Origin: Mycetocola_A sp015752285
Lineage (GTDB): Bacteria; Actinomycetota; Actinomycetes; Actinomycetales; Microbacteriaceae
Reading direction: 5' to 3'
DNA length: 64,000 nt
NCBI RefSeq assembly: GCF_015752285.1
Contig: NZ_JADOUY010000002.1
Coordinates: forward strand, 248,001-312,000
The first letter of the stretch is position 1; every line of letters starts with the position of its first letter. Below are positions 40,669-49,900 of this stretch, piece after piece. The notes below the pieces were generated by a model. The model made no database searches and was not told where the DNA came from. It saw nothing but the letters and a program-made list of their open reading frames with translations. The translations under genes and the position numbers were made by a program.

Positions 40669-42162
40669 ATGGCCGACGCACCGCTGCACCGCTCTCTCTG
40701 GCTCGACAGAACGAATCCCGTCGCCACCGACGAGTGGCGTCAGTTCGATCGCGTCGATGTCGTCGTGATCGGGGCGGGACTCTCCGGCCTCGCGTCCGCG
40801 GCCATGCTGGCGGAGGAAGGCTTCTCGGTCGTCGTCCTCGAGGCTCGGCATGTCGGAGCGGTGACCACGGGCAACACCACGGGCAAGATCTCGTTGTTAC
40901 AGGGAAGCCGGTTGTCGACGATCCGATCCGCTGTCTCCCGTGACCGTGCGCAGGCCTATGTGGCAGCCAACCAGGCCGGGCAGGACTGGCTCATGCGTCA
41001 CATCCGCGCCTCTGGTGTCGCGTACGACGAGCGCACAGCCGTGACGTATGCGACGACGGATGCCGGAGCGCCGACGATCGAGGCGGAGCTGGACGCGGCA
41101 TCCGACCTGGGCCTCACCGTAACGGCCAGGCATGCGCTCGAACTTCCGTTCCCGATCACCGCTGCTGTGTGCCTTCCCGGCCAGTTCCAAATCGACGCCG
41201 TCGACGTGCTCGACTCGCTCGTTCGGACCATTCGTCGCCACGGCGGGCTGGTCATCGAAGGGGTGCGCGCCTCCGAGCTGAGTTCGGGCGACCCGTGCGT
41301 GGTCTCGACGAATCGCGGCGAGGTTCGCGGTGGCCGCGTGGTGGTCGCAACGGGCACACCGTTCCCGAAGCGTGGCGGACATTTTGCGACCCTCGAGCCG
41401 TTACGCTCGTACGCTCTCGCCTACCGTTGGCCGGGCAAGACGCTCGAGGGCATGTACCTCTCGGTGGACGAGCCGTCCCGCTCGATTCGTGACGCAACAC
41501 GGGCAGACGGCAACTATCTGGTCATCGGAGGAAACGGCCACCGCGTCGGCACAGACGAACCGACATCCGCGAACGTCGACGACCTGCTCGACTGGACCAG
41601 GCTGACGTTCCCGGACGCCGTTCCCACACACAGCTGGTCAGCGCAGGACTACCGGTCCACAGACGAGTTGCCGCACTTCGGACCGATCACCCGGGGAGAC
41701 GACCGTATCCTCGTCGCAACGGGCTACGCCAAGTGGGGGCTGACCAACGGTGTGGCTGCCGCGATCGCGATCGCTGGCAGGATGGCGGGTGCTCGTCCGG
41801 CGTGGGCCGAGGTTCTCGAGGACAGGCCACCGGCGTTCACTGCGGTCGGGAGCACACTGAGCGCCGGAGCGACCGTCGCGTCGAGCCTGGCACGAGGCTG
41901 GACAGCGGCCGAACTCACGACCGAACCGGCGACCGCCCCGGCAGAAGGAGACGGCATCGTCGTGCGCGACGGCATCGCTCCCGTCGCGGTGTGCACCGTC
42001 GACGGCGTCACCAGGCGCCGTTCCGGCATCTGCACGCACCTCGGCGGCATCCTCGGCTGGAACGATGCAGAGCAATCCTGGGACTGCCCGCTGCACGGAT
42101 CCCGTTTCAGCCCGGCCGGAGACGTTCTCGAGGGTCCTGCCGTGCTCCCGCTCAGGGACTAG
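40669..42162 (+). CDS. FAD-dependent oxidoreductase with C-terminal Rieske domain
   Basis: A 497-residue two-domain enzyme. The N-terminal DadA-like flavin domain has the dinucleotide motif VVIGAGLSGLASA (residues 33-45) and the FAD-contact GYAKWGLTNGVAAAIAIAG late in the domain. The C-terminal Rieske module (about 440-497) has both ligand pairs, CTHLGG (near 455) and CPLHGS (near 473), so it should hold a [2Fe-2S] cluster and pass electrons between it and FAD. Substrate is unknown. The ATG at 40669 has AAAGGA upstream; upstream open frame is non-coding. It is divergent from the stress SDR and its last four bases overlap the convergent ku gene. Confidence 0.9.
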   Translation: MADAPLHRSLWLDRTNPVATDEWRQFDRVDVVVIGAGLSGLASAAMLAEEGFSVVVLEARHVGAVTTGNTTGKISLLQGSRLSTIRSAVSRDRAQAYVAANQAGQDWLMRHIRASGVAYDERTAVTYATTDAGAPTIEAELDAASDLGLTVTARHALELPFPITAAVCLPGQFQIDAVDVLDSLVRTIRRHGGLVIEGVRASELSSGDPCVVSTNRGEVRGGRVVVATGTPFPKRGGHFATLEPLRSYALAYRWPGKTLEGMYLSVDEPSRSIRDATRADGNYLVIGGNGHRVGTDEPTSANVDDLLDWTRLTFPDAVPTHSWSAQDYRSTDELPHFGPITRGDDRILVATGYAKWGLTNGVAAAIAIAGRMAGARPAWAEVLEDRPPAFTAVGSTLSAGATVASSLARGWTAAELTTEPATAPAEGDGIVVRDGIAPVAVCTVDGVTRRRSGICTHLGGILGWNDAEQSWDCPLHGSRFSPAGDVLEGPAVLPLRD

Positions 42163-43013
42163 GCGGGCTTCTTCGCCTTCTTCTTGGGAGCAGGTTTCTC
42201 GGTCGCCGGTGCTTTCTTCTTGGCGGAGCGTGATTTCTCCACGCTCCGGCGCAGCGCCTCCATCAGGTCGATGACCTCGCCGGACTCGGCGTTGTCGTCT
42301 TCGGTCTCTCCGAATGTGGCATCCGTGTCGACCGCATCGCCCTGCTCGAGCTTCGCCTCGATCAGTTTCCGGAGCTGATCCTGGTAGTCGTCGTGGAATT
42401 TCTCCGGAGTGAAATCGTCAGCGAAACTGTCGACAAGGGACGACGACAACTCGAGTTCCTTCGCGGAGATGCGGACGGTTTCGTCCAGCGCAGGGAACTC
42501 GGCCTTGCGTACTTCGTCTTCCCAGAGCAGCGTCTGGATGAGCAGAACGCCGTCGCGGGAGCGCAGAGCACCGAGTCGGGTCTTCTGCCGGAGCGCGAAC
42601 TGGACGATGGCTGTGCGGTCGGTCGCCTCGAGTGTGCGCCGCAGCAGCACATACGCCTTAGCGGACGACGAGTCTGGCTCCAGGAAGTAGCTCCTGTCGT
42701 ACATGATCGGATCGACCTGATCGCTTGGAACGAACTCGACGACCTCGATCTCGCGGCTCTTCTCCTCCGGAAGTGAGGCCATGTCATCGGCGGTGAGGAT
42801 GACCGTGCGGTCTCCGTCGTCGTACGCCTTGTCGATGTTCTCGTATTTCACGATCTTTCCGCAGATCTCGCAGCGCCGCTGATAACGGATGCGGCCACCG
42901 TCCTTGTCATGCACCTGGTGCAATGACAGGTCGTGATCCTCGGTGGCGCTGTACACCTTCACGGGTACGTTGACGAGCCCGAACGTGATGGCGCCCTTCC
43001 AGATTGCTCTCAT
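42159..43013 (-). CDS. ku: Non-homologous end-joining protein Ku
   Basis: Homodimeric DNA-end-binding protein of bacterial NHEJ. The 284-residue protein starts MRAIWKGAITFGLVNVPVKV, the hallmark of bacterial Ku, has the conserved RYQRRCEICGKIV segment and a lysine-rich tail (KKKAPATEKPAPKKKAKK) of the kind that stimulates LigD and DNA threading. The ATG at 43013 is chosen over a GTG at 43028 on the family start. No ligD gene lies in the window. It follows the DUF6328 gene by 33 bases, so it probably shares that gene's strong promoter. Confidence 0.95.
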   Translation of the reverse strand: MRAIWKGAITFGLVNVPVKVYSATEDHDLSLHQVHDKDGGRIRYQRRCEICGKIVKYENIDKAYDDGDRTVILTADDMASLPEEKSREIEVVEFVPSDQVDPIMYDRSYFLEPDSSSAKAYVLLRRTLEATDRTAIVQFALRQKTRLGALRSRDGVLLIQTLLWEDEVRKAEFPALDETVRISAKELELSSSLVDSFADDFTPEKFHDDYQDQLRKLIEAKLEQGDAVDTDATFGETEDDNAESGEVIDLMEALRRSVEKSRSAKKKAPATEKPAPKKKAKKPA

Positions 43014-43046
43014 GCCACCAGTGAACACCAGCGCAGCAGTCGATGC

Positions 43047-43583
43047 CTAGTCCCGTTCGGACAATTCGCCACGCGATATGATCCGGCGGAGCACGAGCGG
43101 AAGCACGAGCCCGAGAAGCAACGTGATGGCGGCGACGACGGCTGCAGCGATGATTCCGGCTTCCCGACCGAGGACGAAGTCGAAGATCAGCATGGCTGTT
43201 CCGATCATCGTGAGTGAGAACCCGATCAGAACTGCTTTCAACATTCGGTCGCCGATACTGACGGTGATCTCTTTCAGAAGGTGCCTGAACAGGATCCGGT
43301 GAGCACTCACCGGCAGAAGACTGAGCACCGTGGTGAGGATGGAGACGGCGACGAGGGTGAGGTACAGGCCGAGCTGGAAGGGGTCGAGTTCTGTGAACCG
43401 GGGCTGGAAGGCGATGGCGAGGAGGAACGCGGTGAGGATCTGTGTGCCGGCCTGAAGGACCCGGAGTTCCTGCAGCAGGTCGGCCCAGTTACGGTCGGAT
43501 CGCTCGGAATCGGTCTCCTGGCGCCCGTCGCTCACGGCATCGACGCCTGGCGGCGGGGTGTCAGCACCCTGTTTGTTTGCCAT
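43047..43583 (-). CDS. DUF6328-type membrane protein
   Basis: A 178-residue protein with a hydrophilic N-terminus (about 45 residues) and four transmembrane segments (about 48-66, 72-92, 115-137 and 141-167). The ELRVLQAGTQILTAFLLAIAF start of the membrane part is typical of the DUF6328 group of actinobacterial membrane proteins with unknown function. The ATG at 43583 has AGGACACG upstream. A near-consensus promoter (TTGACC-N17-TAATAC) starts transcription about 17 bases before it, and ku follows 33 bases after its stop. Confidence 0.8.
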   Translation of the reverse strand: MANKQGADTPPPGVDAVSDGRQETDSERSDRNWADLLQELRVLQAGTQILTAFLLAIAFQPRFTELDPFQLGLYLTLVAVSILTTVLSLLPVSAHRILFRHLLKEITVSIGDRMLKAVLIGFSLTMIGTAMLIFDFVLGREAGIIAAAVVAAITLLLGLVLPLVLRRIISRGELSERD

Positions 43584-43606
43584 CGCGTGTCCTGTCGTTC
43601 GATCCT

Positions 43607-43635
43607 GTATTAACACCAGCCGTCAGGGCGGTCAA
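43607..43635 (-). promoter_or_regulatory. Near-consensus sigma-70-type promoter for DUF6328-ku
   Basis: On the minus strand TTGACC (43635-43630), 17 bases, TAATAC (43612-43607). It is the best two-hexamer match seen in the window and would start RNA around 43600. Confidence 0.65.
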
Positions 43636-43730
43636 GGGCTTACGTCTGGTGCATCCGCAAGCCTAATGTTTCGAGCACACGTGGGCGTCGAGCCACGCAC
43701 GCCTGCCCGGATGCGGTGAGGAGAGTTCGG

Positions 43731-43907
43731 ATGGCACACCCCGAGACCTACCAGGATCCCGACGAGCTCGGCGACGACGAGGAGCTGGCTGTGCTGCCGG
43801 ACGACCTGGTCGATGACGACCTGGAGATCGTGCTCGATGATGAACGGCCGATTGATGAGGCAGACTTCGAGTCCGAGAGAGACGACGTCCTCCCCGATGA
43901 CCTGTGA
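43731..43907 (+). CDS. Small highly acidic protein, 58 residues
   Basis: The predicted product is over 40 percent D and E (DPDELGDDEELAVLPDDL and LEIVLDDERPIDEADFE), without hydrophobic segments or known domain. Expression is supported by GAGGAG eight bases before the ATG at 43731, a plausible TTACGT-N18-TAATGT promoter ending about 62 bases upstream, and a perfect 21-bp terminator that begins at its stop codon. It is likely a real gene of unknown role; low complexity makes homology hard to judge. Confidence 0.65.
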   Translation: MAHPETYQDPDELGDDEELAVLPDDLVDDDLEIVLDDERPIDEADFESERDDVLPDDL

Positions 43908-43952
43908 AACAGGAGAAGCGCGGACCAGACGGGTCCGCGCTTCTCCTGTTTC
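43906..43952. terminator. Bidirectional terminator between the small acidic gene and pyk
   Basis: A perfect 21-bp stem: 43906-43926 (contains AGGAGAAGCGCGGACC) pairs with 43932-43952 around AGACG, with A-rich and T-rich outer ends. It serves the converging small acidic gene and pyk. Confidence 0.85.
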
Positions 43953-43961
43953 GACAGCTGT

Positions 43962-45404
43962 TTAGTTCTGGTACGCCGGGACGACGCCGTGGTGGGCGTC
44001 TCCGACCTTGTGGACGCGCAGGTCGTTGGTCGAGCCCGTGATTCCGGGAGGGGAACCGGAGATCACGACGACCTTGTCGCCGACCTCTGCCTTTCCGCTC
44101 CCGATCAGCACATCGTCCACCTGACCGAACATCGCGTCCGTGTGGGTCACGCGATCGACCAGGAACGTCTCAACGCCCCAGTTGAGCTGCATCCGGCGAC
44201 GGATGCTCTCGTCGGGGGTGAATCCGAGAACCGGGATGCGGTGACGCAGTCGGACCATTCTCCTCACCGAGTCGCCGGATTCGGTGAAGACACAGAGGAA
44301 TTTGGCGTCGACGAACTCTGCCACTTCAGAGGCGGCGAGCGTGATCGCACCGCCCTGGGTGCGTGGCTTGGTTCCGAGAGGCTGGATGCGCTCCAGTCCA
44401 TGCTCTTCGGTGGATTCGACGATGCGGGCCATGGTCTGCACCGTGATCACGGGGTAGTCGCCGACACTGGTCTCGCCACTGAGCATGACGGCATCCGCAC
44501 CGTCGAGAACAGCGTTGGCCACGTCGGAGGTCTCTGCGCGGGTCGGGATCGGGCTGGAGATCATCGATTCGAGCATCTGGGTGGCGACGATGACGGGCTT
44601 GGCCATGCGACGGCACAGTTCGACGGCACGCTTCTGAACGATCGGTACGGCCTCGAGCGGCAGTTCGACACCGAGGTCGCCTCTGGCAACCATGATTCCG
44701 TCGAATGCGTCGATGATCTCTTCGAGGTGATCGACGGCCTGCGGCTTCTCGATCTTGGCGATGACGGGGAGACGCTTGCCCTCTTCGTCCATGATCTCGT
44801 GGACCCGGCGGATGTCGTCGGCGTTGCGCACGAAGGACAGCGCGATGAAGTCTGCTCCGAGGCGGATGCCCCAGCGGAGGTCCGCCTCGTCCTTGTCGCT
44901 CAGGGCGGGGACGTTGACGGCGACGCCAGGAAGGTTGATGCCCTTGTTGTTGGAGACGGCACCGGCGACGATGACCTCGGTGGTCACGACGACACCGTCG
45001 GTCTCGAGAACCTTGACCTTGACTTTGCCATCGTCGATGAGCAGGAAGTCACCGGGCTTGACGTCGTGCGGAAGGCCCTTGAACGTGGTGCCTGACAGCT
45101 CCTTGGTCCCGACCACGTCTTCGGTGGTGATCTTGAAGATGTCGCCTTGAGCGAGGTCGTACGGTCCACCCTCGAACTTGCCGAGGCGGATCTTCGGGCC
45201 CTGGAGATCGACGAGGACAGCGACGGGCTTGCCTGCGTCAGCAGCAGCCTTCCGGACGTTCGCGTAGACACTCTCGTGGACGTCGTACGAACCGTGGCTG
45301 AGGTTCATCCTGGCGACGTTCACTCCGGCGTCGATGATCGCGCGGATGTTCTCATAGCTGGCGGTTGCCGGGCCGAGGGTCGCGACGATTTTGGCTCGTC
45401 TCAT
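43962..45404 (-). CDS. pyk: Pyruvate kinase
   Basis: Converts phosphoenolpyruvate and ADP to pyruvate and ATP. The 480-residue protein has the start RRAKIVATLGPAT, RMNLSHGSYDVH (about residues 32-43), the active-site segment VIAKIEKPQAVDHLEEIIDAFDGIMVARGDLGVE with the catalytic lysine and metal-binding acidic residues, and a C-terminal allosteric domain. The ATG at 45404 has GGAGCAGC upstream; the frame runs open to 45872 but those residues belong to the antisense of gltD. It is separated from gltD by 85 bases and ends in a strong terminator. Confidence 0.96.
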   Translation of the reverse strand: MRRAKIVATLGPATASYENIRAIIDAGVNVARMNLSHGSYDVHESVYANVRKAAADAGKPVAVLVDLQGPKIRLGKFEGGPYDLAQGDIFKITTEDVVGTKELSGTTFKGLPHDVKPGDFLLIDDGKVKVKVLETDGVVVTTEVIVAGAVSNNKGINLPGVAVNVPALSDKDEADLRWGIRLGADFIALSFVRNADDIRRVHEIMDEEGKRLPVIAKIEKPQAVDHLEEIIDAFDGIMVARGDLGVELPLEAVPIVQKRAVELCRRMAKPVIVATQMLESMISSPIPTRAETSDVANAVLDGADAVMLSGETSVGDYPVITVQTMARIVESTEEHGLERIQPLGTKPRTQGGAITLAASEVAEFVDAKFLCVFTESGDSVRRMVRLRHRIPVLGFTPDESIRRRMQLNWGVETFLVDRVTHTDAMFGQVDDVLIGSGKAEVGDKVVVISGSPPGITGSTNDLRVHKVGDAHHGVVPAYQN

Positions 45405-45489
45405 AGGTGCTGCTCCATATTTCTGCGCATAGGCGCACTGGCGGGCTGATGGTGTTGGAGGAGGGCGGCCAAGGGGCTCGCCTTCGAGT

Positions 45490-46947
45490 CTAGAGCGAGA
45501 GGGCGCGATCGGTCGGGCGCACGGGCGCCGGAAGGCTGGTCTCACCCTCGAGGTAGGTGTCGACAGCGGATGCCGCAGCGCGGCCTTCGGCGATCGCCCA
45601 GACGATGAGCGACTGTCCGCGACCTGCATCGCCGGCCACGAACACGCCAGGTTCGCTCGTCTGGTACTGGTTGTCCCGGCTGATGTTGCCGCGGTCGTCG
45701 AACGGCACACCCAGCTGCGGGGCGATGTGCTCGGATTCCGGGCCGGTGAAGCCCAGGGCGAGCAGAACGAGGTCAGCGGGGATCTCCCGTTCCGTTCCGC
45801 TTTTCGGAACGCGACGGCCGTCGACGAATTCGGTCTCGGCGACGCGGATCGCACGGACCTCACCTGATTCATTGCTGAGGAATTCGACGGTGGAGACGAG
45901 GTACTCGCGCTCCCCGCCCTCCTCGTGTGCGCTCTGCACCTCGAACAGCGTCGGCATGAGCGGCCAGGGCTGGGCGTCCGTTCGAACCGCAGAGGGCTGC
46001 TTGCCGATGGCGAGGTTGGTCACCGATGCAGCACCCTGGCGGTGAGCGGTTCCAATGCAGTCGGCGCCGGTGTCGCCTCCGCCGAGAACGACCACGTGTT
46101 TGTCTTCGGCGGTGATCTGGCCAGGGACGTCGTCGCCGGCGCCTGCCTTGTTCTGCGGCACCAGGTAGTCCATGGCGAAGTGAACACCGGAGAAGTCCCG
46201 GCCGGGAATCGGAAGATCACGTGGAACCATGGCGCCGGTCGCGATGATGACGGCATCGTAGCGGGACCGCAGGTCGCTCCAGCTGATGTCGACGCCGATG
46301 TTCACTCCGGCGCGGAACCGGGTACCTTCATCTGCCATCTGCTTGAGACGGGCGTCGATGTGCTTTTTCTCCATCTTGAAGTCCGGGATGCCGTAACGCA
46401 GCAGGCCGCCGATGCGGTCGTCGCGTTCGTACACGGCGACGGTGTGCCCTGCGCGGGTGAGCTGCTGCGCGGCGGCGAGCCCGGCGGGGCCGGAACCGAC
46501 GACGGCGACCGTCTTGCCTGTGAGGCTCTCAGGCGGATGCGAATCGACCCAGCCGTTGGCGAAGGCCTGGTCGATGATCGACACCTCGACCTGCTTAATG
46601 GTCACCGCCGGCTGGTTGATGCCGAGCACACAGGAACTCTCACACGGCGCCGGACACAGCCGCCCGGTGAACTCGGGGAAGTTGTTCGTGGCGTGGAGGC
46701 GTTCGATGGCCTGCCTGCCCTCGCCGCGCCAGGTGAGGTCGTTCCACTCGGGGATGAGGTTCCCGAGCGGGCAGCCCTGGTGGCAGAACGGGATACCGCA
46801 GTCCATGCAGCGGCCGGCCTGGCGGCGGAGCTGGGTGGGGTCGCCCTGCTCGTACACCTCTTTCCAGTCCATCAGCCGGATCGGAACGGGGCGACGCTTC
46901 GGGAGCTCGCGCTCAGTTACTTTCAGGAATCCTTTGGGATCAGCCAC
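45490..46947 (-). CDS. gltD: Glutamate synthase, small (beta) subunit
   Basis: NADPH-oxidising subunit of GOGAT that feeds electrons to the large subunit. The 485-residue protein has cysteine clusters for two [4Fe-4S] centres (CMDCGIPFCHQGCPLGNLIPEW and CPAPCESSC), an FAD motif GSGPAGLAAAQQL and an NADPH motif GGGDTGADC. The start is GTG at 46947 with GGAGG upstream and overlaps the gltB stop by eight bases, so large and small subunits are translationally coupled. Confidence 0.96.
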   Translation of the reverse strand: MADPKGFLKVTERELPKRRPVPIRLMDWKEVYEQGDPTQLRRQAGRCMDCGIPFCHQGCPLGNLIPEWNDLTWRGEGRQAIERLHATNNFPEFTGRLCPAPCESSCVLGINQPAVTIKQVEVSIIDQAFANGWVDSHPPESLTGKTVAVVGSGPAGLAAAQQLTRAGHTVAVYERDDRIGGLLRYGIPDFKMEKKHIDARLKQMADEGTRFRAGVNIGVDISWSDLRSRYDAVIIATGAMVPRDLPIPGRDFSGVHFAMDYLVPQNKAGAGDDVPGQITAEDKHVVVLGGGDTGADCIGTAHRQGAASVTNLAIGKQPSAVRTDAQPWPLMPTLFEVQSAHEEGGEREYLVSTVEFLSNESGEVRAIRVAETEFVDGRRVPKSGTEREIPADLVLLALGFTGPESEHIAPQLGVPFDDRGNISRDNQYQTSEPGVFVAGDAGRGQSLIVWAIAEGRAAASAVDTYLEGETSLPAPVRPTDRALSL

Positions 46948-49900
46948 CGGTTACCTCCAGGATTCGGCCCCAGACCACGTCTCCGTCGGGGTCGAGCCCC
47001 TCGGTGACGGCGTCCTGACGGGTGCGCAGCACTGCTGCGTAGTCCCGGGGCAACACTTTGACAAAACGGTTCATCGTGCCTTCGACATCGGCGAGCATGC
47101 GACCGGCGAGTTCCGACCCGGTCTCGGAGAAGTGGCGTTCGAGCAGATCACGGACGATCTCGACGTCAGCGCTACCGAGTGCAGTGAGTTCCAACTCGCC
47201 GCTCTGCAGCGCCTCACGGTTCACCTGCTCGGATTGCAGGTCGAACACGTATGCCGTTCCGCCCGACATTCCGGCGCCGAGGTTCCGTCCGGTGGAGCCG
47301 AGGATCAGGGCAAGACCACCGGTCATGTACTCGAGCGCGTGATCACCGACGCCTTCGACGACAGCGGTCGCCCCGGAGTTGCGGACGAGGAAGCGCTCAC
47401 CGACGATGCCGGAGATGAACATGCTGCCCTGCGTCGCACCGTACCCGATGACGTTTCCGGCGATGACGTTCTCGGACGCTTCGAATGTGCTCGTCCTGTG
47501 CGGGTGCACGATGATCTGACCGCCGGAGAGACCCTTGCCCACATAGTCGTTGGAGTCGCCTTCGAGGCGGAGAGTGATGCCGTTGGGCAGGAAAGCGCCG
47601 AAGGACTGCCCGGCGGAACCGGTGAGGTGCACCTCGATTGAGTTCGCGGAGAGGCCGTTCTCGCCGTGCCGCTTGGTCACTTCGTGGCCGAGCATCGTTC
47701 CGACAGCCCGTTCGGTGTTCCGGATAGGAAGGTCGATCCGGATCTGGCCCCCGTGTTCGAGCACGTTGTGGCTGCGCTTGATCAGTTCGACGTCGAAGTG
47801 CTTGTCCAGCTCGTGTTCCTGGTTGCGCGCGTGGGTCCGTGGTTCGCCTGGCCGGAATTCCGGCCCGATGAGAATCGGCTCGAGGTTGAGGCCGGACGCC
47901 TTCCAGTGTTCGATCGCTGTGTTGGCGTCGATGAGTTCGTGATGGCCGATCGCTTCTTCGAGCGAACGGAACCCGAGTTCGGCGAGGTACTCGCGGACCT
48001 CCTGGGCGATGAACTCGAAGAAGTTGACGACGAATTCCGGCTTGCCGGTGAACCGGTCGCGGAGCACCGGGTTCTGGGTAGCGACGCCGACCGGGCAGGT
48101 GTCGAGGTGGCAGACCCGCATCATGATGCAGCCGGACACGACGAGCGGCGCGGTGGCGAAGCCGAACTCCTCTGCTCCCAGAAGGGCGCCGATGATGACA
48201 TCCCTGCCGGTCTTGAGCTGCCCGTCGACCTGCACGACGACGCGGTCTCGCATCCCGTTGAGCATGAGCGTCTGCTGCGTCTCGGCCAGGCCAAGTTCCC
48301 AGGGCGTGCCGGCGTGCTTGAGCGAGTTGAGCGGGCTTGCACCGGTTCCGCCGTCGTGGCCGGAGACCAGGATGACGTCGGAGAGCGCCTTCGCGACCCC
48401 GGCGGCGACGGCCCCGATGCCCGACTGGCTGACGAGTTTGGTATGGATCCTGGCCGACGGGTTCGCGCGCTTGAGGTCGAAGATGAGCTGTTTGAGGTCT
48501 TCGATCGAGTAGATGTCGTGGTGGGGAGGCGGCGAGATGAGCCCGACTCCAGCGGTGGCGTGCCTGGTGCGCGCGACCCACGGGTACACCTTCGTCGGGG
48601 GCAGTTGTCCGCCCTCACCGGGCTTCGCTCCCTGTGCCAGCTTGATCTGGATGTCGTCTGCGTGAGTGAGGTACATGCTCGTGACGCCGAACCGGCCGGA
48701 TGCCACCTGCTTGATCGCGCTTCGACGTTCGGGGTCGAGCAGACGGTCGGTGTCTTCACCACCCTCTCCGGTGTTCGATTTCGCTCCGAGCCGGTTCATC
48801 GCGATCGCCAGGGTCTCGTGCGCCTCCTGGGAGATGGAGCCGTAACTCATCGCCCCCGTGGAGAAGCGTTTAACGATGGACTCGACGGATTCGACCTCGT
48901 CGATCGGTACCGGCTCGCGATCTGCAGTCTTGAGCCTGAACAGTCCGCGGAGCGTCATCAGGTTTTCGGACTGGTCGTCGACGAGCCGGGTGTACTCCCG
49001 GAAGATGTCGTACCGGCGGGTGCGCGTCGAGTGCTGCAGACGGAACACCGTGTCAGGGTTGAAGACGTGGGGTGAGCCATCACGCCGCCATGAGTACTCG
49101 CCCCCGGTTTCGAGACGCTCGTGCGAGGTTTCGGCCGTGTTCAGCGGGTAGGCGGCCTGGTGGCGCCGAAGGTTCTCGGCCTGGATGACGTCGATGCCCA
49201 CTCCCCCGAGCTTCGACTCGGTGCCGGTGAAGTATTCGTCGACGAAATCCTGGCTCAGGCCGACGGCTTCGAAACACTGAGCCCCTGCGTACGACGACAC
49301 GGTGGAGATGCCCATCTTCGACATGATTTTGAGCACGCCCTTGCCGAGCGCGTAGATGACGTTGCGCACCGCCTTCTCGGGGGTGACACCTTCGATCATG
49401 CCGCTCCGGACGAGGTCCTCGCAGGTCTCCATCGCCAGATATGGGTTGATGGCAGACGCGCCGAAACCGATCAGTGTTGCGACGTGGTGGACCTCACGGA
49501 CGTCACCGGCTTCGACGACGAGCCCGACCTTGAGCCGGTTCTCGGCGCGGATCAGGTGGTGGTGCACTGTCGCGAGGAGGAGCAGCGATGGGATCGGCGC
49601 CAGGTCCTTGTTCGAGTCGCGGTCGCTGAGGACGATGAAGAGAGCGCCGGCTTCGATGGCCTCGTCCACTTCGGCGCAGATCGCCGTGAGACGGTCCCGC
49701 ATGGCGTCAGGGCCCTCGTCGAAGCGGTACAACCCGCGGATGGTCGTCGTCGTCCTCGACCCGTGCTTCGGGTCGATGTGCTGGATCTTCGCAAGCTCGT
49801 CGTTGTCGATCACCGGGAAGTCGAGGACGACCTGGCGGGCGTGCTCGGGGCCGGAGATCAGCAGGTTCCGCTCGGGGCCGAGACCGAGCTTGAGCGAGGT

